Positions 59,751-64,000 of a DNA stretch of 64,000 bases are shown here, piece by piece. Within the stretch, counting starts at the first letter, position 1; each line of letters begins with the position of its first letter. Below the pieces are notes generated by a model, which saw only the letters and a program-made list of their open reading frames with translations, did no database searches and was not told the origin of the DNA. The stretch is from Lachnospiraceae bacterium (GTDB lineage Bacteria > Bacillota > Clostridia > Lachnospirales > Lachnospiraceae). The position numbers and the translations under genes were made by a program. The stretch is taken from NCBI GenBank assembly GCA_029006155.1, contig JAQXGF010000027.1:62001-126000 (forward strand), in the 5' to 3' direction.

Positions 59751-60638
59751 ATGACAAACACAGCGGCAGAGAAAAACAGATATGTGATGGCAGGGGAAGC
59801 GATAGCAGCCGGAGCAGTGGCACACGGATCTGTACAGGGAAGCAAAAAGACGGTTAAAAAACAAAGGCAGGGTGCACGGAGCAACCGGATGCTCTCCGGT
59901 ATCTGTTTTCTGCTGATCATTGGATTCTGGTGCGCGGCTTCGTATGGAAAATGGGTCGATGAGATGTTCCTTCCGAGCCCGACAGCGGTACTGGAAAAGC
60001 TTTTGAGCATGGCAAAGGACGGCTCTTTGTGGGCGAACTGCCAGGAGTCGACGGTGCGCGTGCTGGTCGGCTGGTTCTGGTCTGCGGTCATCGCACTTCC
60101 GGTCGGTATGCTGATGGCAAATTCGAAAAAGTTCTGTGCGTTTGTTCAGCCGATCATCGAATTCGCACGGTATCTGCCGGTCGTAGCGCTCGTTCCGCTG
60201 ACCCTTCTGTATCTGGGGATCGGGGAATCCCAGAAGTACACGATTATTTTCCTCGGCACGTTCTTCCAGCTGGTGCTGATGGTATGTGATACGGTATCCG
60301 GTGTGGACCGGAATATGATCAATGCGGCGCGGACACTTGGAGCAGGGAGATTGCAGATTTATAAGGAAGTTATTTTTCCGGCGGCACTTCCGGGTCTGAT
60401 GGATGATTTCCGGCTGACGATCGGCTGGGCGTGGACGTATCTGGTCGTCGCGGAGATGGTGGCAGCGAGCAATGGACTCGGCTATATGATCCTCCGCTCT
60501 CAGCGGTATCTGGCGACGGATACGATCTTTGCAGGACTGATCCTCATCGGGCTGATCGGACTTGTGACGGACTGGATTTTCCGGATTCTGACCCGGATCG
60601 TAGCGCCGTGGCAGGATCGACTCGGTGATGCAAAATAA
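59751..60638 (+). CDS. SsuC/TauC-like ABC transporter permease
   Basis: 'EFARYLPVVALVPLTLLYLGIGESQKYTIIFLGTFFQLVLMV' and 'AARTLGAGRLQIYKEVIFPAALPGLMDDFRLTIGWAWTYLVVAEMVAAS'. Confidence 0.93.
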   Translation: MTNTAAEKNRYVMAGEAIAAGAVAHGSVQGSKKTVKKQRQGARSNRMLSGICFLLIIGFWCAASYGKWVDEMFLPSPTAVLEKLLSMAKDGSLWANCQESTVRVLVGWFWSAVIALPVGMLMANSKKFCAFVQPIIEFARYLPVVALVPLTLLYLGIGESQKYTIIFLGTFFQLVLMVCDTVSGVDRNMINAARTLGAGRLQIYKEVIFPAALPGLMDDFRLTIGWAWTYLVVAEMVAASNGLGYMILRSQRYLATDTIFAGLILIGLIGLVTDWIFRILTRIVAPWQDRLGDAK

Positions 60639-60654
60639 ACAGAAGGAGACAGAT

Positions 60655-61443
60655 ATGAGCAGAAAAACAAAACTTCAGGTAAAAAATCTGTCCAGAATTT
60701 ATGAAGGAAACAACGGGCCGGTGGTGGCACTTCAGGATGTTAATCTGGAGGTCGAGGAGTCGGAATTTGTCATGATCGTCGGTCCGTCCGGATGCGGAAA
60801 GACGACGCTGATCAATATCATCGGAGGGCTGGATGAAGCGACTTCCGGTGAGGTGCTGCTGGATGGAACGCCGGTAAGTGCACCTGGGGCAGACCGCGGG
60901 ATGGTCTTTCAGGGATACAGCCTGTTTCCATGGCTGAATGTCCAGAAAAATGTCGAATTTGGGCTGAAGATGAAAGGAATCCCGGCGGCGGAGCGTGCCG
61001 AACAGGCGCAGAAGTATATTGAGCTGGTCGGCCTGAAGGGCTTTGAGACGGCATTGCCGAAGCAACTGTCCGGTGGCATGAAGCAGCGCGTGGCGATCGC
61101 ACGAACACTGGCAAATGAGCCGCAGGTGCTTCTGATGGACGAGCCGTTTGGTGCACTGGATGCCCAGACACGTGTCGTGATGCAGGAACTGCTGGCAGAT
61201 ATCAGCCGACGGACCGGGACGACCATACTCTTTATCACACACGATATCGATGAGGCGGTGTTGCTCGGAGAGCGCGTCTATGTGATGAGCCGCAGGCCGG
61301 GAACGGTGCGGGATGTCATAACGGTAGATATTCCGGGGGAGCGCAGCCATAATTCCCTGGTTCTTCCGGAGTTTCTGGAGACAAAGAAGCAGATCATGGA
61401 TATGCTCTGGCAGGAGAGCCAGGACGCAGCACTGGGACGGTAG
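60655..61443 (+). CDS. SsuB/TauB-like ABC transporter ATP-binding protein
   Basis: 'GPSGCGKTTLINIIGGL', 'LSGGMKQRVAIARTLANEPQVLLMDEPFGALDAQTR'. Confidence 0.95.
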   Translation: MSRKTKLQVKNLSRIYEGNNGPVVALQDVNLEVEESEFVMIVGPSGCGKTTLINIIGGLDEATSGEVLLDGTPVSAPGADRGMVFQGYSLFPWLNVQKNVEFGLKMKGIPAAERAEQAQKYIELVGLKGFETALPKQLSGGMKQRVAIARTLANEPQVLLMDEPFGALDAQTRVVMQELLADISRRTGTTILFITHDIDEAVLLGERVYVMSRRPGTVRDVITVDIPGERSHNSLVLPEFLETKKQIMDMLWQESQDAALGR

Positions 61444-61515
61444 GACAGCATATCTGCAGGACGGATGGCGATCGCAATCGACTCCGTTATCTGCAAAAGA
61501 AAGAGGAGGAAATGA

Positions 61516-62490
61516 ATGATGAAAAAATGGAAATGGATGGCAGCAACGATACCGGCAGCGCTTCTGGCGGGATCACTCACAGCGATGGCAGCCGAGACAA
61601 AAGATGTGACGATGGCATTCTGCACGTGGACCGGATATTCTCCGATGTTCATTGCAAAGGAACAGGGATATTTTGAGGATGCAGGACTGAACGTGGACAT
61701 CCAGGTCATTGAGGATGAATCGACCTATGCGGCGCTGATCACGCAGGGCAGTATTCAATTCCTGGCGACGGCACAGGATCCGAATATCAAGATGTTTGCA
61801 AATGGCGCAAAGAGCCGCTATGTGCTTGCGATGGACGCGTCTGAAGGCGCAGACGGATTGGTCGCATCTGCGGATATTCAGTCATTGGATGATCTGAAGG
61901 GAAAGAAGCTGGCACTGGATAAATCAGCTTCCTCCTACTATTTCTTCCTCACGGCACTGGAGCAGGGCAGCAGCCTGACAGAAGATGATATCGAGGTCAT
62001 CGAGATGGGCGATACGACGCAGGCAGGACTGGCCTTTATGAGCGGATCCGTCGATGCGGCGATCATGTGGGAGCCGGAGCTCTCTGAGGCGCTGGACAGT
62101 GTGGATGGTGCGCATGCACTTGTGACGAGTGCAGATTATCCGGATACGATTCTCGACAGTCTGGTCGTCAATACCGCTTATGCAGAGGAGAATCCGGATG
62201 TCGTAGCGGCAGTGTCGGATGCATGGTATCAGGCAGTCGACTTTCTGAATGCAAATCCGGATCAGGCGTATGAGATGATGGCAAGCGGTTTTGAGGAAGT
62301 GACGGCAGAAGATGTGGCGAGCGATGTCCAGGGGCTGAAATTCTTTGGCAAGGCAGAAAATGAGCAGCTCGATGATGAGGCGAACGACGACTCCATTTAC
62401 GCGATCAGCCAGAAGATGGCCGATTTCTGGATGGAAAAAGGAGAGTGCCAGACGGACGATCTGACGGACTTCTTTGAACTGGTAAAATAA
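61516..62490 (+). CDS. SsuA/NMT1-like ABC transporter substrate-binding protein
   Basis: 'FCTWTGYSPMFIAKEQGYFEDAGLNVDIQVIEDESTYAALITQGSIQFLA'; follows permease and ATPase. Confidence 0.92.
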   Translation: MMKKWKWMAATIPAALLAGSLTAMAAETKDVTMAFCTWTGYSPMFIAKEQGYFEDAGLNVDIQVIEDESTYAALITQGSIQFLATAQDPNIKMFANGAKSRYVLAMDASEGADGLVASADIQSLDDLKGKKLALDKSASSYYFFLTALEQGSSLTEDDIEVIEMGDTTQAGLAFMSGSVDAAIMWEPELSEALDSVDGAHALVTSADYPDTILDSLVVNTAYAEENPDVVAAVSDAWYQAVDFLNANPDQAYEMMASGFEEVTAEDVASDVQGLKFFGKAENEQLDDEANDDSIYAISQKMADFWMEKGECQTDDLTDFFELVK

Positions 62491-62518
62491 GCGCGCGGCA
62501 AAAGAAGAGAAAAAATGA

Positions 62519-62554
62519 GGCTTCGAAGTAAGAGAACTGCTTCGAAGCCTTTTT
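62519..62554. terminator. Bidirectional intrinsic terminator between convergent genes
   Basis: GGCTTCGAAG...CTTCGAAGCC followed by TTTTT. Confidence 0.85.
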
Positions 62555-62591
62555 ACGGTAAGATCTTATAGAAAAACCGGCCTATGCAGGA

Positions 62592-63383
62592 TTATTCTGC
62601 AGCGGTCACAGATGTGATATGCGGATTTACGCCCTCGTACCAGTACAGGAAGCCTTCCAGATCGATCTTGTCGCCGATCTTCAGCTCCTTGACTGCTTTG
62701 TACACGTCGGTCGTGTTATCGCACAGATAAGACTCAACGGTGAAGGTATAGGTCTCGCCGTTTAAGGAAACGTTGAAGTAAAGGTCGTCTCCATCAGAGC
62801 CGGATCCATCGTAGTTGTAAAGGAATGCGACGTCGTTGCCAGACTCATCCTGACCGGCAGCTTCTACCGTCATACCTTTGAAGGAAACGAACTGGTTCTG
62901 GTAATCGATCAGCTCATCTTTGCCGAGCAGGTCGGTGACATCCTTGACCGGAGCGATGTACTCGCCGTCTTCGATCTCGAACGTCGCGTCTGCGATCTCG
63001 ATCTCGCCGGACCATTCAGCCTTGTAGCCAGTGACTTTGATCTTGGTACCCGGAACGAGCTTTGCATAGTCGTCCTCGGAGCAGGCAGCGTTGTATATAA
63101 AATAAGCGCCGTCCTTATCCTGGGTATAGAGGGTAGCCTTGTCCTCCCACCAGGACTGCTTTGCCTGTACATAAGCCTCGATGACTACCTCGTCATCAAC
63201 AGCTGCAGCCATGTACTCGTCGTAGGTCATAACGCCCTCGGACTTTACATCTTCCGACTCTGCCTCAAAAGCAGCCTCGGTAGCAGCTTCCGTAGCGGCC
63301 TCTGTAGTCTCTTCTGCCATAGCCGTGCAGGAAAATGCGAATGCCATGGAAAGTGTCAGTGCCAGTGCAATGTTCTTTTTCAT
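62592..63383 (-). CDS. Secreted protein with low-complexity N-terminus and probable tandem OB-fold-like domains
   Basis: Signal peptide ending 'SCTAMAEE', 'TTEAATEAATEAAFEAES' linker, two beta-rich segments ('DEVVIEAYVQAK...GTKIKVTGYKAEW' and 'NQFVSFKGMTVEA...GDKIDLEGFLYWYEG'). Confidence 0.65.
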   Translation of the reverse strand: MKKNIALALTLSMAFAFSCTAMAEETTEAATEAATEAAFEAESEDVKSEGVMTYDEYMAAAVDDEVVIEAYVQAKQSWWEDKATLYTQDKDGAYFIYNAACSEDDYAKLVPGTKIKVTGYKAEWSGEIEIADATFEIEDGEYIAPVKDVTDLLGKDELIDYQNQFVSFKGMTVEAAGQDESGNDVAFLYNYDGSGSDGDDLYFNVSLNGETYTFTVESYLCDNTTDVYKAVKELKIGDKIDLEGFLYWYEGVNPHITSVTAAE

Positions 63384-63458
63384 AATACCTCTCCTTTTTG
63401 TTTATGAAGTTTGATTTGCAAAGATCATTATAACCTAATTTCCGAATAATTCAATTGC

Positions 63459-64000
63459 CTATCGCCGTTTTTGGCGTCTTTTTTTCCACATTTGTGTAAA
63501 TACATAGAGAAGAATCAGGATCCAGGTGACCGCCAGTCCGCCAAGCAGGGCGACCGCAGTCTTCGGGAGCGGGCCAAGGTCTGCTTTGCCGCTGGAGGAT
63601 GTCTCGATCTGATCCAGATGGTAGAGCGAGGTGACGTCGTGGTACATAGATTGGATAAAGTCGTCATTGACCTCCTTTTTTCTCCGGACGGATTTGGCGA
63701 CCGTCTCGATGAGCTGACCGGCAGCATCGCGCAAAGAAGCGGAACCATTGAATACCGGGGTGACAAAGGTGTCATCAATGTGAGACAGGAGAAGCTCTGC
63801 CGCCTTGATTTTTACCTCATAATGCGCCGAAGTATCCTCGCCGCTGCGGGAGAGATAGTCCTGGTAGTCGGCGTCCTCCTGCGCTTTTTTGGTGACCGGG
63901 ATGTAGCCTTCCGTCTCGGAGTAGGCAATCTGCACATCGTTGGTCAGAAGATACTGCGTGAACAGCCAGGAGGCAAGCACCTCCTGTGAGTCGGACTTAT
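63459..64000 (-). CDS. Extracellular solute-binding protein, C-terminal part with terminal TM anchor (N-terminus beyond window)
   Basis: Frame continues upstream ('SDSQEVLASWLFTQYLLTNDVQIAYSETEGYIPVTKKA'), ends with TM 'AVALLGGLAVTWILILLYVFTQMWKKRRQKRR'. Confidence 0.75.
   Translation of the reverse strand, partial: KSDSQEVLASWLFTQYLLTNDVQIAYSETEGYIPVTKKAQEDADYQDYLSRSGEDTSAHYEVKIKAAELLLSHIDDTFVTPVFNGSASLRDAAGQLIETVAKSVRRKKEVNDDFIQSMYHDVTSLYHLDQIETSSSGKADLGPLPKTAVALLGGLAVTWILILLYVFTQMWKKRRQKRR

Noticed and set aside
63240-63315. Repetitive TEAATEA coding segment as a CRISPR or tandem-repeat array
   Set aside because: Short degenerate coding low complexity only; no spaced direct repeats. No CRISPR array or cas genes were seen anywhere in the window.

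Overview
This is a 64 kb chromosomal window from a mid-GC Firmicute. PolC, DUF815, DegV and DUF5688-type genes suggest a Lachnospiraceae-like organism, but species was not determined. The left 8 kb is accessory DNA. It holds a type I restriction-modification locus (hsdM, 5'-truncated by the window edge, and hsdS) followed by a tyrosine recombinase and an inverted, start-less second hsdS cassette. Two nested inverted-repeat pairs make this a textbook phase-variable specificity inverton. Next comes a compact XRE / ImmA-IrrE metallopeptidase / PIN-like operon. The most interesting locus is 9.0-15.3 kb: a FecBCD-type metal-chelate ABC importer in apparent operon with a NifH-like Fe protein and two nitrogenase-component-1-like proteins, with no NifB/E/N or other cofactor-maturation genes in the window. 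I read it as an uncharacterised nitrogenase-like reductase coupled to import of its substrate. The rest is mostly housekeeping or ordinary transport and regulation: pheA, DUF815 ATPase, ppx, ppk1, ispG, polC, yqeG, pyrC, MATE, LysR, efp, tRNA-Arg(CCG), pnuC, rsuA-type pseudouridine synthase, ligA, metA, metQNI, M24 peptidase, NarL-type TCS with ABC exporter, degV, L25/Ctc, GGDEF, ssuABC-like and others. Secondary points: a hybrid histidine kinase split by one in-frame TAG, a structured leader before L25, substrate-binding proteins lacking a lipobox, a dispersed structured repeat, and several operator-like palindromes. All calls come from reading the sequence and supplied translations; no database search was run.
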